Origin: Calidifontibacillus erzurumensis
GTDB lineage: Bacteria; Bacillota; Bacilli; Bacillales; Bacillaceae_J
Direction: 5' to 3'
NCBI RefSeq assembly: GCF_013303125.1
Contig: NZ_JABTTE010000013.1
Span: forward strand, 38,270-102,269
Length of the DNA stretch: 64,000 nt
The notes beneath the pieces are model-generated. The model did not search any database. It was given only the letters and a program-made list of their open reading frames with translations, and had not been told where the DNA came from. Below are positions 1 through 9,359 of the stretch, piece by piece; the first letter of the stretch is position 1, and each line of letters starts with the position of its first letter. A program made the position numbers and the translations under genes.

Positions 1-28
1 TTTAAATAAAATGCCCTTAAACAAATAA

Positions 29-67
29 ACGGCTTTAACTCAATACAATATCGAGCTAAAGCCGTAC
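29..67 (-). terminator. Intrinsic terminator of the pit operon
   Basis: A perfect 9-bp stem (ACGGCTTTA at 29-37 and TAAAGCCGT at 57-65) lies just past the pit stop codon. Read on the minus strand it is followed by a T-rich tail. Confidence 0.75.
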
Positions 68-116
68 AGTCTACTGGACAAGGAGCAGTTAATTTTTTAC
101 TAGCACCTTGTTTTCA

Positions 117-1115
117 TTATAAAATTAAATCAATAATCATATATGAAAGAGCAGCTATTAGTGCAGAAATTGGCAATGTAATAACCCACGTCCAAACCAT
201 TCGCTGGGCTGTTCCCCATTTAACACCTTTGATGCGATGGGCAGCACCAACACCTAAAATGGAAGATGAAATAACATGTGTTGTACTAACAGGCAAATGG
301 ATAAATGTCGCTCCAAAAATAACTGCAGCACCTGTCAAGTCGGCAGCAACCCCATTTACCGGGCGAATTTTTATAATGCGTCCACCGACTGTTTTAATGA
401 TTCTCCAACCACCAACAGACGTTCCTAATCCCATTGCAAGCGCACAGGAAAATTGTACCCAAAAAGGAATATCTGTTGTTGTTACATAGTTATTGGCAAT
501 AAGCGCCATCGTAATGATACCCATTGCTTTTTGAGCATCGTTCGTACCGTGTGTATATGCTTGTAAAGATGCAGTTAAGATTTGAATAAATCGAAAACTA
601 CGATTCATTTTAGTTAAATTAGAATTTTTAAATAAAATTTTGAAAATAGTGTAAACAATATACCCGACCGCAAATGCAATAAGCGGTGAAAAGATGAGAG
701 CTTGAATAATTTTCAAAAATCCACTATAGTTCAAAGCGCCAAAACCAGCTGCAGCAATCGCAGCACCTGCAACTGACCCGATAATCGCATGAGATGAACT
801 CGAAGGAATTCCATAATACCATGTAATTAAGTTCCAAGAAATAGCTGCAACAAGCGCTGCTAATATAACGACCGAGCCATTTTCTAAAGTAAATGGGTCA
901 ACAATATCTTTCGTAATGGTTTTGGCAACACCCGTAAACGTCATCGCACCGACAAAGTTCATGGCTGCAGCCAATATAACGGCATGCCTTGGCTTTAATG
1001 CTTTTGTCGATACAGCAGTAGCAATGGCATTGGCGGTATCGTGAAATCCGTTAATAAAATCAAAAGCTAAAGCGCCAATGACGATTAATATTGTAATTAT
1101 TAATATTACATCCAT
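117..1115 (-). CDS. pit: PiT-family low-affinity inorganic phosphate transporter
   Basis: A 332-residue integral membrane protein of the PiT family, which imports metal-phosphate complexes driven by the proton gradient. The two family signatures are visible: DFINGFHDTANAIAT near residues 19-33 and a second inverted-repeat copy, AYTHGTNDAQKAMG, near residues 187-200. About ten hydrophobic segments alternate with short loops, including a serine-rich PSSSSHA loop. The ATG is preceded by AAGGAG at good spacing. It lies 12 bp after the PhoU-like gene on the same strand, the usual Pit plus accessory-protein pair. The length is normal and there is no sign of damage. Confidence 0.93.
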   Translation of the reverse strand: MDVILIITILIVIGALAFDFINGFHDTANAIATAVSTKALKPRHAVILAAAMNFVGAMTFTGVAKTITKDIVDPFTLENGSVVILAALVAAISWNLITWYYGIPSSSSHAIIGSVAGAAIAAAGFGALNYSGFLKIIQALIFSPLIAFAVGYIVYTIFKILFKNSNLTKMNRSFRFIQILTASLQAYTHGTNDAQKAMGIITMALIANNYVTTTDIPFWVQFSCALAMGLGTSVGGWRIIKTVGGRIIKIRPVNGVAADLTGAAVIFGATFIHLPVSTTHVISSSILGVGAAHRIKGVKWGTAQRMVWTWVITLPISALIAALSYMIIDLIL

Positions 1116-1127
1116 CCTAAAAGCTCC

Positions 1128-1745
1128 TTACGCATTTTTCATAATGATAGTTTCAAGAGTATTCGCAACTTCTTGGCAATTATCTGCAATTTCTTCAAGT
1201 GATTCATAAATTTCTTTGTATTGAATAATGCGAATTGGATCTTTCTCAACGGCAAATAGATTTTTTATAGATTGGCGAAGCACACCATCACATTTTGATT
1301 CATAATCTTTAATTTTGATCGCATGTTCACGGATATTGAGCAATTTTTTGCTTGATAGGAGTTCAACAGCTTTTTCGATTTCGATCGCAGCGTTTCTTAA
1401 TGCATCGACGAATTTCAACATATACTCGTCTGCATGGGTCATTGAATACATTTCGAATAATGCCGCACAGTGTTCGAAACCGTCTAAAACATCATCAAGG
1501 CTAATCGCCAAAGCAAGAATATCTTCACGCTCGATCGGTGTGATAAATGCTTTGTTTAATTCAACAATAACCTCATGAACATATTCATCGCCTTTATTTT
1601 CATATTCTTTCATCGTATCAAAAAAAATCTTGAGATCGCTTGTATTTCTAAGTTTATAATCTGCAAAATAGTTGGCACTTTCTTTAATGTTCGTAGAGAT
1701 TTTCATCAATAAATCCATGAACTTGTCCTTTTTTTTAAAAACCAT
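1128..1745 (-). CDS. PhoU-like DUF47 family Pit accessory protein
   Basis: A 205-residue, highly charged, all-helical protein of the DUF47/PhoU-like type that is commonly encoded next to pit genes and thought to modulate phosphate uptake. The start ATG has a GGAGGG ribosome binding site seven bases away. It is the first gene of a two-gene operon with the phosphate transporter, 12 bp apart. Acidic and His residues spread along the helices (for example DDVLDGFEHC and YESKCDG) fit the metal-binding E/DxxxD pattern of PhoU proteins. No membrane segment or signal peptide is present, so it is cytoplasmic. The family assignment is firm; the regulatory role is inferred from family and context. Confidence 0.88.
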   Translation of the reverse strand: MVFKKKDKFMDLLMKISTNIKESANYFADYKLRNTSDLKIFFDTMKEYENKGDEYVHEVIVELNKAFITPIEREDILALAISLDDVLDGFEHCAALFEMYSMTHADEYMLKFVDALRNAAIEIEKAVELLSSKKLLNIREHAIKIKDYESKCDGVLRQSIKNLFAVEKDPIRIIQYKEIYESLEEIADNCQEVANTLETIIMKNA

Positions 1746-1860
1746 TGAATACCCTCCATCTGTCGTCTAACTAATGAATTTGTCCAAACGTAAATATTGT
1801 AAACGAAAAATGTCGACCAAGAAAATATTTTTTCATCAAATTTACAAAAACTTAACAAAA

Positions 1861-1895
1861 GAAAAAGGCAAACTCTGTTATAGAGTATGCCCCAA
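1861..1895 (-). terminator. Intrinsic terminator downstream of the DinB gene
   Basis: A stem formed by GGCA-ACTCT (1867-1876) and AGAGT-TGCC (1882-1891) is followed on the minus strand by a TTTTTCTTTT tract. It lies about 190 bp past the DinB stop. The rest of 1746-2080 shows no gene; the 1746-1860 part must hold the promoter of the pit operon. Confidence 0.6.
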
Positions 1896-2080
1896 AAATT
1901 ACCATTGCTTGTAACGATTATCTATTTTTGTTATTCATTTTCGAAAAATCATCAAAAAATGGCATCTATCCAACACAAATATTGCAAAATCTTTCGTTTG
2001 AAGCCCCTTTTCAAACGCATCTTTCAAGAGACCTTGCATTTTTAGCTATTCAAATTATAGTTTTACTAATTGATTAAACT

Positions 2081-2524
2081 TTAGCCGAGAAAACGGGTCA
2101 TTGCATGAATTTGTCCAGCATGAAGTGCTTCATGGAAAACTGTAAACGCTGCTAATTCCCCGTAAGTCGTATTTCCTAAAATCGGTTCAGGTAATTTTTC
2201 TTTGAATTTTTCATCAGGAATTTCTTGAATGCGGTTTAACTGATCCTTCAATTGTTCAACAAGGGCTGCAACCGATGGAGCTTCCCCTTTCCAATCCGCA
2301 GGCTTTGTACCATACCCAAAAAATTCACCATACTCAGCAGAGAGTTTCCCTGATTCTCCAAATAAAAATTTTTCAGCAGCAACTAAAATGTGACCTAATT
2401 GCCAGTGAATAGTATTGTTAAAACCTTTTGGCGCTACATCAAAAGTTTGCTCATTTACCCCTTCAATGGATTTAAAAATATTTGTTCTCGTTAATTCAAA
2501 CTGCTTTTTAATGAGCTGACTCAT
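2081..2524 (-). CDS. DinB-family putative metalloprotein
   Basis: About 147 residues with the four-helix DinB/YfiT fold pattern. The family's metal-binding histidines are recognisable in the segments NNTIHWQLGHILVAAEKF and VFHEALHAGQIHAM. The upstream in-frame ATG would give a longer protein, but AAGGAGG sits about ten bases before the ATG of MSQLIKK, so that start is chosen. DinB-family proteins include thiol-dependent transferases and many members of unknown role; the substrate cannot be read here. It is a monocistronic gene, divergent from the arginase-family gene. Confidence 0.85.
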   Translation of the reverse strand: MSQLIKKQFELTRTNIFKSIEGVNEQTFDVAPKGFNNTIHWQLGHILVAAEKFLFGESGKLSAEYGEFFGYGTKPADWKGEAPSVAALVEQLKDQLNRIQEIPDEKFKEKLPEPILGNTTYGELAAFTVFHEALHAGQIHAMTRFLG

Positions 2525-2693
2525 CGATACCTTTGCCTCCTTAAAAATTTCATTTGTTTTAAAAATTATATCCAATCTTTAATTTGAATGTAAAACAAAC
2601 AGCTACTATACAAGCATTCACTCTACAATATGTATCGAAATTTGTTAAAATAATAATAGATTCATAAAAAATAATTTTGGGAGTGGATGTAAA

Positions 2694-3482
2694 ATGGGTT
2701 TGGTCAATAGCGGCATTTGCGCCGTTGATTTTGACGAAACATATTTTGCAACAACGAATCTTCAAAATTATTTTCAAGAAAGACTGAATTTTCAGCATTT
2801 AAAACATGTCCATTTATATTGCGATCCTCATTCTCTCCAAATACTGCAAAAAAGACTTCAGCTTAGACGAAAAAAAGGTATTACGTTTATAGGAAGCGGA
2901 AACTTTCATTACCTTACATATTTTTTTCTTAAAGAAATGACAAAACCTTTTACACTTGTATTGTTTGATAACCATCTCGATCTTGAACTTAAAACAAACT
3001 TGATGGGCAGTAGCATGCTTTCATGCGGTACATGGGTTTCTCATGCGCTTGCCAATATTCCACTATTAGAACGGGTGGTTATCATCGGTCCAACGGTTTC
3101 TGTTAATAACGAAAATACACATCCTAGAACCATCATATTTCCCTATTCAAAAATCCACGAAATTTCTTCACAACAACTTTTAACGACAATCCAAACCAAA
3201 CACGTTTACATTAGCATTGATAAAGATGTATTACATCCCCGTATTGTACAAACAAACTGGGATCAAGGGCTTATGGAAATCGAAACATTAACAACGATCC
3301 TTGAGCAAATTCTTGCCAAAAAGCTAGTGGAAGGGATTGATATATGCGGAGAAGCTCAGCTAAATCCGTTGCAGCTTTTGCAACCTGAATGTTTAACAAT
3401 TGTGAAAAAAAATGAAGAAGCAAATTTACGAATCTTACAAACTTGTTTGAAAGCTATTGATAGACAGACGATTGGAGCCTAG
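2694..3482 (+). CDS. Arginase/ureohydrolase-fold family protein
   Basis: A 262-residue cytoplasmic protein with the landmarks of the arginase superfamily: a GSGNFHYLT segment near residue 65, a DNHLDLE motif (the DxHxD metal site) near residue 93 and SIDKDVLHP (the SxDxD metal site) near residue 173. It is shorter than classical arginase (about 300 residues) and diverged at both metal motifs, so the substrate is uncertain; it may be an arginase, agmatinase or formiminoglutamase relative. The start ATG follows GGGAGTGG at suitable spacing. It stands alone between divergent dinB-like and downstream qox genes and overlaps its own terminator. Confidence 0.72.
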   Translation: MGLVNSGICAVDFDETYFATTNLQNYFQERLNFQHLKHVHLYCDPHSLQILQKRLQLRRKKGITFIGSGNFHYLTYFFLKEMTKPFTLVLFDNHLDLELKTNLMGSSMLSCGTWVSHALANIPLLERVVIIGPTVSVNNENTHPRTIIFPYSKIHEISSQQLLTTIQTKHVYISIDKDVLHPRIVQTNWDQGLMEIETLTTILEQILAKKLVEGIDICGEAQLNPLQLLQPECLTIVKKNEEANLRILQTCLKAIDRQTIGA

Positions 3483-3510
3483 TAATTTCTAGGCTCTATT
3501 TTATTTTTTA
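3475..3510 (+). terminator. Intrinsic terminator of the arginase-family gene
   Basis: A perfect 8-bp stem, GAGCCTAG (3475-3482) and CTAGGCTC (3489-3496), overlaps the stop codon and is followed by TATTTTATTTTTT. Confidence 0.85.
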
Positions 3511-3701
3511 AATACTTTTTATACTTTTTCTTTTAAAAAATTAAACATGTATAAAAAACTATTTTATTAAGCTACGAAAAAAAATGCTAGAAAGAATAAA
3601 TGGAAATTGCATAATTATTTTCTCTTTTTGAACGTTTTGTGAAATAAAGCGTATCTATATAGTTTTTCTTTCTTTCAGGGATTAACATTACATTAAAAGC
3701 A

Positions 3702-3717
3702 TGTGATTTATATCACA
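3702..3717. promoter_or_regulatory. Fnr/CRP-type palindrome upstream of qoxA
   Basis: TGTGA-N6-TCACA, a perfect 5-6-5 palindrome, lies 61 bp before the qoxA start in an otherwise gene-free 295-bp interval. The half-sites match the consensus of Crp/Fnr-family regulators, including Bacillus Fnr. The regulator that uses it is not in the window. Confidence 0.55.
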
Positions 3718-3777
3718 CCTTAAATTCACTCTTAAACGATCTGTGGAACTGAATGAAAGGAAAGGAGCATATAGAAA

Positions 3778-4680
3778 ATGTTTAAAAAGCTTTTTTTATT
3801 TTTTATTTTTACTATTACCACAGTGCTTACAGGATGTAAGCCGTTAACTATTTTAGATCCTAAAGGTCCGCAGGCTGCACGTCAAGCAGATGACATTATG
3901 CTTACTCTTTGGATCATGTTATTGATCGTCATCACTGTATTTGCCATCTTAGTGTATATGCTGATAAAATACCGTGCTTCTAAGCAGCCAAAAGATTATG
4001 AACCACCTCACATCGAAGGAAGCCCGCTTGTTGAAACTCTCTGCGTTGGAATCCCGGTGTTAATTATTGTCTTTCTTTCAATTGTTTCTGTTCGAAGCAA
4101 CTATATTGTCGAAGCAACACCAAAAGGATATGAAGATCAAGAACCATTAGTCATCTATGCTTCATCTTCAAACTGGAAATGGCATTTTAGTTATCCAGAG
4201 CAAGGAATAGAAACTGTCAACTACCTTTATATTCCAACTGATCGTGCTCTTGAATTTAAACTTTACTCTCATGGGCCAATTACAAGCTTTTGGATTCCTC
4301 AGCTAGGGGGACAAAAATATGCAATGTCCGATATGATAACTACTTTGCATTTAGCGGCAGACGTACCAGGTGAATATTCAGGACGAAATGCAAATTTCAG
4401 CGGAAAAGGTTTTGCGGAAAATACTTTTTACGTAAAGGCAATGAGTCAAGCTGAATTTGACCAATGGGTTGATGATGTAAAAGAAACAGCCGAACCCCTT
4501 ACGGAAGAAAAGTTTAACGAACTATTAAAACCCGGACATCTTGGACAGATGACGTTCACTGGTACTCATTTAGAGTTCTTACCGCCGCCAACGGCGGAAA
4601 ATGGAGGGCATAACCATCAATCAAGTGCTAACCTTCAACACGAAGAAGAGAGCGATCACATGGATGGTTCACACCATTAA
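3778..4680 (+). CDS. qoxA: Cytochrome aa3 menaquinol oxidase subunit II
   Basis: A 300-residue lipoprotein subunit of the terminal aa3-600 quinol oxidase. A hydrophobic N-terminus ends in the lipobox LTGC with the lipidated Cys at residue 20. Two transmembrane helices follow (about residues 40-65 and 85-105), then a cupredoxin domain facing outward. The CuA ligands of cytochrome c oxidases are not evident in the segments SSNWKWHF and AMSDMITT, as expected for a quinol oxidase. The C-terminus is His/Asp/Glu-rich. It is the first gene of a tight qoxABCD operon, with a GAAAGGAAAGGAG ribosome binding site. Confidence 0.95.
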   Translation: MFKKLFLFFIFTITTVLTGCKPLTILDPKGPQAARQADDIMLTLWIMLLIVITVFAILVYMLIKYRASKQPKDYEPPHIEGSPLVETLCVGIPVLIIVFLSIVSVRSNYIVEATPKGYEDQEPLVIYASSSNWKWHFSYPEQGIETVNYLYIPTDRALEFKLYSHGPITSFWIPQLGGQKYAMSDMITTLHLAADVPGEYSGRNANFSGKGFAENTFYVKAMSQAEFDQWVDDVKETAEPLTEEKFNELLKPGHLGQMTFTGTHLEFLPPPTAENGGHNHQSSANLQHEEESDHMDGSHH

Positions 4681-4703
4681 TACGAACGAAAGGAGTATAA
4701 AAA

Positions 4704-6650
4704 ATGGATTTCTTTGAACAATTTAAAGTTCCACATCCAAGTCTAGCCATTTACGCTTCTATGGTTGCGATTATCATAACATTGATCACGATCATCGCCG
4801 GTTTAACTTATTTTAAAAAATGGGGTTATTTGTGGCGTGAATGGTTGACCACTGTTGATCATAAAAAAATCGGAATAATGTATTTGATTTCAGCTATTTT
4901 GATGCTTTTCCGCGGTGGCGTCGATGCACTGATGATGCGTGCGCAGCTTGCCAGACCGGAAAACACGCTTTTAGATGCGCAGCATTACAATGAAATTTTC
5001 ACAACCCATGGAGTTGTGATGGTGCTCTTTATGGCCATGCCATTTATTATGGCGTTAATGAACTTTATCGTACCGCTCCAAATCGGTGCGCGTGATGTTG
5101 CTTTTCCACGGTTGAACGCTTTAAGTTTTTGGTTATTTTTCTTTGGTGCCATGTTATTTAATATTTCATTTGTTGTCGGTGGATCTCCAGATGCTGGTTG
5201 GACGGCTTACTTTCCACTTGCAGGACCGGAACTAAGTCCGACTGTCGGAAACAACTATTATATGATTGCCATCCAGATTGCAGGTCTTGGAACACTAATG
5301 ACAGGTATTAATTTTATTACAACCATTTTAAAAATGAGAGCTCCAGGTATGACATTAGGGAAAATACCAATGTTTACTTGGTCTGCTTTAGCAGCTAACA
5401 TCATTATCGTTTTTGCTTTTCCACCGTTTACAGTTGCATTGGCGATGGGTACGATGGATCGTTTATTCGGCACTCATTTCTTCTCCATGAACAACGGCGG
5501 TATGGATATGCTTTGGGCCAACCTGTTCTGGGTTTGGGGTCATCCAGAAGTTTACATTCTAATTTTGCCAGCCTTTGGTATTTTCAGTGAAGTCATTTCA
5601 ACGTTTTCACGGAAAAATCTTTATGGCTATAAATCAATGGTAGCCTCCATGGTTATCATCTCGTTAATTTCATTCTTTGTATGGGCTCACCATTTCTTTA
5701 CGATGGGCATGGGACCACTTGCAAACAGCTTTTTCTCAATAACAACGATGGCTGTTGCTATTCCAACAGGGGTTAAGATCTTTAACTGGTTGTTTACCCT
5801 TTATAAAGGAAAGATTGAATTCACAACCCCGATGCTTTATGCAATGATGTTCCTGCCCCTTTTCACAATTGGTGGGGTAACAGGCGTCATGCTGGCGATG
5901 TCAGCAGCCGATTATCAATACCATAATACAATGTTCTTAGTTGCTCACTTTCATAACGTCATTATTCCTGGTGTTGTATTTGCAATGCTTGCCGGTCTCC
6001 ACTATTATTGGCCAAAGATGTTTGGTTTCATGTTAAATGAACGGATCGGTAAATGGACCGTATGGCTTCTTTCTATCGGTTTCGTATTGGCGTTTATGCC
6101 AATGTACATCACCGGACTAGATGGTCAAGTACGCCGGATGTATACGTATTCTGAAGCAACTGGTTTCGGCCCGTTAAATATGGTTTCATTTGTTGGTGCA
6201 ATTATATTAGCCATTGGGTTCGTGTTTATTTGCTATAACCTTTATTATAGCTTCCGTTATGCATCAAGGGATGTTGGCATTGATCCATGGGATGCGCGTA
6301 CGCTTGAATGGGCAACTCTCAACCCAGTACCTGCCTATAACTTTGCAATCATTCCGCAAGTTGCGTCTTATCAAGCGGTGTGGGATGCAAAGAAAAAAGG
6401 CCACGTATTATTCAAAGGAAAATACGAAAAAATTCATATGCCAAGCAATACCGGTGTTCCATTTATAATGGGTGTTCTCTTCTTCATTTGGGGATTTGCC
6501 ATGGTATTCAGCTTATGGAAATTGGTGATCCTTTCAACCATTGCCATCTTCCTTTGCATGGTTTACAACTCATTTAAAGAAGACGACGGGTATTACATCT
6601 CTGCGGAAGAAGTTGAAAAAACGGAAAGAGAATTGCGAGGTGTCAGTTAA
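4704..6650 (+). CDS. qoxB: Cytochrome aa3 menaquinol oxidase subunit I
   Basis: A 648-residue heme-copper oxidase catalytic subunit that reduces oxygen to water and pumps protons. It carries about 14 transmembrane segments. Visible active-site landmarks are [11 protein letters not shown] (CuB His and the His-Tyr cross-link), [10 protein letters not shown] (two CuB histidines) and VAHFHNVII (heme ligands). The proton-channel asparagine/aspartate region ([21 protein letters not shown]) is intact. The gene starts 23 bp after qoxA, with AAAGGAG ahead of the ATG, and its stop codon overlaps the qoxC start (TAATG). Confidence 0.97.
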   Translation: MDFFEQFKVPHPSLAIYASMVAIIITLITIIAGLTYFKKWGYLWREWLTTVDHKKIGIMYLISAILMLFRGGVDALMMRAQLARPENTLLDAQHYNEIFTTHGVVMVLFMAMPFIMALMNFIVPLQIGARDVAFPRLNALSFWLFFFGAMLFNISFVVGGSPDAGWTAYFPLAGPELSPTVGNNYYMIAIQIAGLGTLMTGINFITTILKMRAPGMTLGKIPMFTWSALAANIIIVFAFPPFTVALAMGTMDRLFGTHFFSMNNGGMDMLWANLFWVWGHPEVYILILPAFGIFSEVISTFSRKNLYGYKSMVASMVIISLISFFVWAHHFFTMGMGPLANSFFSITTMAVAIPTGVKIFNWLFTLYKGKIEFTTPMLYAMMFLPLFTIGGVTGVMLAMSAADYQYHNTMFLVAHFHNVIIPGVVFAMLAGLHYYWPKMFGFMLNERIGKWTVWLLSIGFVLAFMPMYITGLDGQVRRMYTYSEATGFGPLNMVSFVGAIILAIGFVFICYNLYYSFRYASRDVGIDPWDARTLEWATLNPVPAYNFAIIPQVASYQAVWDAKKKGHVLFKGKYEKIHMPSNTGVPFIMGVLFFIWGFAMVFSLWKLVILSTIAIFLCMVYNSFKEDDGYYISAEEVEKTERELRGVS

Positions 6651-7246
6651 TGAAAATGGATCATACGCTGCCTCTTGAATATAGAACACATCAAAATCAA
6701 TTAAATATATTAGGTTTTTGGATTTTTATCGGCGCGGAAATTATGTTGTTTGCAACGCTGTTTGCTTCTTATTTTACACTGGTGGACCGCACAGCGGGCG
6801 GTCCTTCTGGTGCGGATATTTTTGATATCACGCCGGTCCTTATTGAAACGATTGTTTTATTAACAAGCAGTTTTACAATTGGCTTAGCTGTTCATGCTGC
6901 AAGAATTCATTTTAAAAAAGCCATGATGGCTTTTATTGCTGTAACGTTGCTCCTTGGCCTTGTATTCCTTGGGGTCGAAATTTATGAATTCATTCATTAT
7001 GTACATGTTGGTGCCGGAATTCAAACGAGCGCTTTTACAGCGATCTTACTGACAACATTAGGTACGCATGGTGCCCACGTAACGTTCGGCCTGTTCTGGG
7101 GATTATGCATTCTTATGCAAATTCATAAGCGCGGATTAACACCAAAAACAGCAAATAAAGCATTTGTTTTCTCCTTATATTGGCACTTCCTGGATGTTGT
7201 CTGGATTTTCATCTTCAGCTTCATCTATTTGAAAGGAATGATGTAA
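6650..7246 (+). CDS. qoxC: Cytochrome aa3 menaquinol oxidase subunit III
   Basis: A 198-residue membrane protein with five predicted helices, typical of the short subunit III of quinol oxidases. The motifs LGFWIFIGAEIMLFATLF near the start and TLGTHGAHVTFGLFWG and YWHFLDVVWIFIF in the last two helices match the COX3 family. Its ATG overlaps the qoxB stop by one base and its own stop abuts the qoxD start, indicating coupled translation. Confidence 0.95.
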   Translation: MKMDHTLPLEYRTHQNQLNILGFWIFIGAEIMLFATLFASYFTLVDRTAGGPSGADIFDITPVLIETIVLLTSSFTIGLAVHAARIHFKKAMMAFIAVTLLLGLVFLGVEIYEFIHYVHVGAGIQTSAFTAILLTTLGTHGAHVTFGLFWGLCILMQIHKRGLTPKTANKAFVFSLYWHFLDVVWIFIFSFIYLKGMM

Positions 7247-7534
7247 ATGTTAAAACAATTATTTCCATTCAATCAGACGATCGGCTATCTGTTTTCGTTA
7301 GTTCTAACTTTAGTTGCATTGGCCGTTTATTATTTTGATTTGTCTTTTGCCGTCAGCATGACCATTCTTCTAACAACAGCCTTTTTACAAGCCGGATTGC
7401 AATTAGTCGTTTTCATGCATTCCGGTGAAACAAAAGATAAAGGTGCAATCTATACCAATATTTTTTATTCCTTAGTGATCGGTCTTGCAACGATTTTCGG
7501 TACACTGTTATGTATGATTTGGGGGATTATTTAA
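7247..7534 (+). CDS. qoxD: Cytochrome aa3 menaquinol oxidase subunit IV
   Basis: A 95-residue protein with three hydrophobic helices and the QLVVFMHSGE motif of the prokaryotic COX4 family. It is the last gene of qoxABCD and begins on the base after the qoxC stop. The small subunit stabilises the CuB site in related enzymes. Length and position are as expected. Confidence 0.92.
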   Translation: MLKQLFPFNQTIGYLFSLVLTLVALAVYYFDLSFAVSMTILLTTAFLQAGLQLVVFMHSGETKDKGAIYTNIFYSLVIGLATIFGTLLCMIWGII

Positions 7535-7732
7535 AACTATCGTTTCGATTGTTTACAAGGCCTCCAAATAAATGGTCATAATTGAAAGGCTTTCTTCAAT
7601 TAAATAAAATACCAAATGGGCAATGTCAGGAAACAACCGCCATTTGCGCATCGCCTCCCATAAATATAATAGAAAAAAAGGTTGCAGAAGCCTTTATGAA
7701 AATTGCAACATAAAACTAATCTATGCCAAAAC

Positions 7733-7771
7733 GGGTTCAGTTGTATTTTCAATCACTGAACCCCTTTTCTT
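7733..7771 (+). terminator. Intrinsic terminator downstream of qoxABCD
   Basis: A perfect 9-bp stem, GGGTTCAGT (7733-7741) and ACTGAACCC (7755-7763), with a 13-base loop is followed by CTTTTCTTC. It lies 200 bp past qoxD. The stretch 7535-7732 shows no gene. Confidence 0.7.
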
Positions 7772-7890
7772 CTAAACTATTAAAGACTTCTCTAAACTCT
7801 ATCTCCACTAAACTTTTCCCAAATGAAAATTTTTTAAATTCATATCAATGTTGATACAATTTTTTCATAAAAAATTGAAAAAGGTAAAAT

Positions 7891-8309
7891 ATGAAACTTA
7901 ACCATATGCATTTAACAGTTACAGATGTTTCATCTGCACGAGAATTTTTGGAAACTTATTTTGGTTTGGAAGTGCATAGGAACCCGTGGAAACGGACTTC
8001 CTGTAATGATTGATGAAGAGGGTTTTGTGTTATCTTTATTGAAAGCTAAGGAAGTGGAATATCCAAAACCTTCTTTATTGGTTTTCCACTAGAAAATGAA
8101 GAACAGGTAAACAACATGTATCAACGCCTAAAGGAAGATGGATTTTATGTAACGGAATCCAATCACTTACACGGCTAGCTTTTTACATAAAGGCACCTGG
8201 AGGATTTACCATTGAAATCATTTGCCAAAAAAATTCATTCTTTCTTCAAGGAATTGGAAAGCCATTAAAAAGTAAAGATGTTAATCAAACTCTCGCATTT
8301 ATTCCCTAA
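7891..8309 (+). pseudogene. Broken VOC/glyoxalase-family gene
   Basis: The first codons read MKLNHMHLTVTDVSSAREFL and then YFGLEV, a typical start of a vicinal-oxygen-chelate (glyoxalase/bleomycin resistance) protein, preceded by an AAGGT ribosome binding site. The frame is lost after about 30 codons. The family pattern continues in other frames: LPVMIDEEGFVLSLLKAKEV, then GFPLENEEQVNNMYQRLKE, then FYIKAPGGFTIEI. At least three frame changes and two stops separate these pieces, so no full protein can be made. The original substrate is unknown. Confidence 0.8.
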
Positions 8310-8335
8310 TCTTAAAGAGATTTTGTGCGCGATAT

Positions 8336-8375
8336 AATAAAAATGAAGCAAGAGGTCTGTCTATCTTGCTTCATT
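8336..8375 (-). terminator. Intrinsic terminator of the SIMPL gene
   Basis: A perfect 12-bp stem, 8342-8353 pairing with 8364-8375, with a 10-base loop is followed on the minus strand by a TTTTATTAT tail, immediately after the SIMPL stop codon. A related imperfect copy of the same hairpin lies at 9207-9240, upstream of the gene. Confidence 0.85.
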
Positions 8376-8382
8376 CCAATAA

Positions 8383-9177
8383 TTAATATTCATAAATAAT
8401 ACTTACATTTGCACGTATTTCCATTTCTCCGCCTGATATCGGAGTAGAAGATCCCTCATTATATGCAATACCGCCTCCTGAAGCTTTTTCAAGGCCTGTA
8501 TAACGAATAGGAGATGGAAAATATGCTCCTGATTCATTGATAACAGAAGGAACAGACAAGCTTATTCCGTATAAACCAGCGATTGCCTTTGCCTTTTCTT
8601 CTCCGTTTTTAACAGCACCCTTTAATGCTTCCAGATACTTCGCTGTTTTTGTTGCTTCACTTAAATCAAACGTGATATTGTTTGCCTCATTAATTCCTTC
8701 TTTAACTGTTAAATCTAAGATCGTACCTATTTTCTGAAGATCGTTAACCGTAACTTTTATATTATTAATAACCTCGTAGCCAACGAGAATTTGTTCCCTT
8801 TTTGATTCAATCGTACCCTGATTATTTTTAATTTCTATGTTTGTCCACTCATATCTTGGCTGAATCCGGTAGTCTACTGTACGGATATCCTTTTCTTGAA
8901 TTCCTAGTTTTTTCAACTGATCCATTACCCGATTCATTTTATTTTTATTATCGTCCTGTGCCTTAATCGCATCAACATTAAATGTTCGAACAGCAATATC
9001 AATATAGGCAATATCCGGTGCAACTTTGACAGTATATGTGCCACTGACACTGATAGACCTTTTATTTACAACATCACTTGCATAAGCTGCCGTACCTCCA
9101 GCAAAAGCTTGGGCAGCAAATACTATTAAACTAGTAAGCAGCAGACCGAATAATTTTTTTACAGTATTCTTGTTCAT
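8383..9177 (-). CDS. SIMPL domain (DUF541) secreted protein
   Basis: About 264 residues: a cleavable signal peptide (KKLFGLLLTSLIVFAAQAFA) followed by a SIMPL/DUF541 domain. The family-typical start VSGTYTVKVAPDIAYIDIAV, the central SKREQILVGYEV segment and a C-terminal IRANVSIIYEY strand are visible. Proteins of this family are periplasmic or extracytoplasmic and linked to stress tolerance, with unclear biochemistry. AGGAG directly abuts the first in-frame ATG, so the ATG three codons later (MNKNTVKK), nine bases from AGGAG, is the likely start. It is monocistronic, with a terminator on each side. Confidence 0.88.
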   Translation of the reverse strand: MNKNTVKKLFGLLLTSLIVFAAQAFAGGTAAYASDVVNKRSISVSGTYTVKVAPDIAYIDIAVRTFNVDAIKAQDDNKNKMNRVMDQLKKLGIQEKDIRTVDYRIQPRYEWTNIEIKNNQGTIESKREQILVGYEVINNIKVTVNDLQKIGTILDLTVKEGINEANNITFDLSEATKTAKYLEALKGAVKNGEEKAKAIAGLYGISLSVPSVINESGAYFPSPIRYTGLEKASGGGIAYNEGSSTPISGGEMEIRANVSIIYEY

Positions 9178-9260
9178 GAATATCATCTCCTTATAAATAA
9201 ATATAAGAATGAAGCAAGAAGTCGGTCTCTTACTTCTTTCTGGAAATTATTGTACCACAC

Positions 9261-9301
9261 AAAAAGGGCTGAGAAAGATGAATAATATTCTTTCCCAACC
9301 C
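9261..9301 (-). terminator. Intrinsic terminator of the radical SAM peptide locus
   Basis: On the minus strand a 13-bp stem with two G-U pairs (9289-9301 with 9266-9278) is followed by TTTTTGTGTGG. It closes the operon containing the maturase and the 102-residue peptide gene. Confidence 0.8.
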
Positions 9302-9359
9302 CCTTCATTAGAAATAATATCTGTAAAATCTTTTATACACTGAAACAAAACAAATAGGA

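Noticed and set aside
9207..9240. A regulatory RNA in the SIMPL leader
   Set aside because: The imperfect hairpin resembles the downstream terminator of the same gene and lacks features of any known riboswitch.
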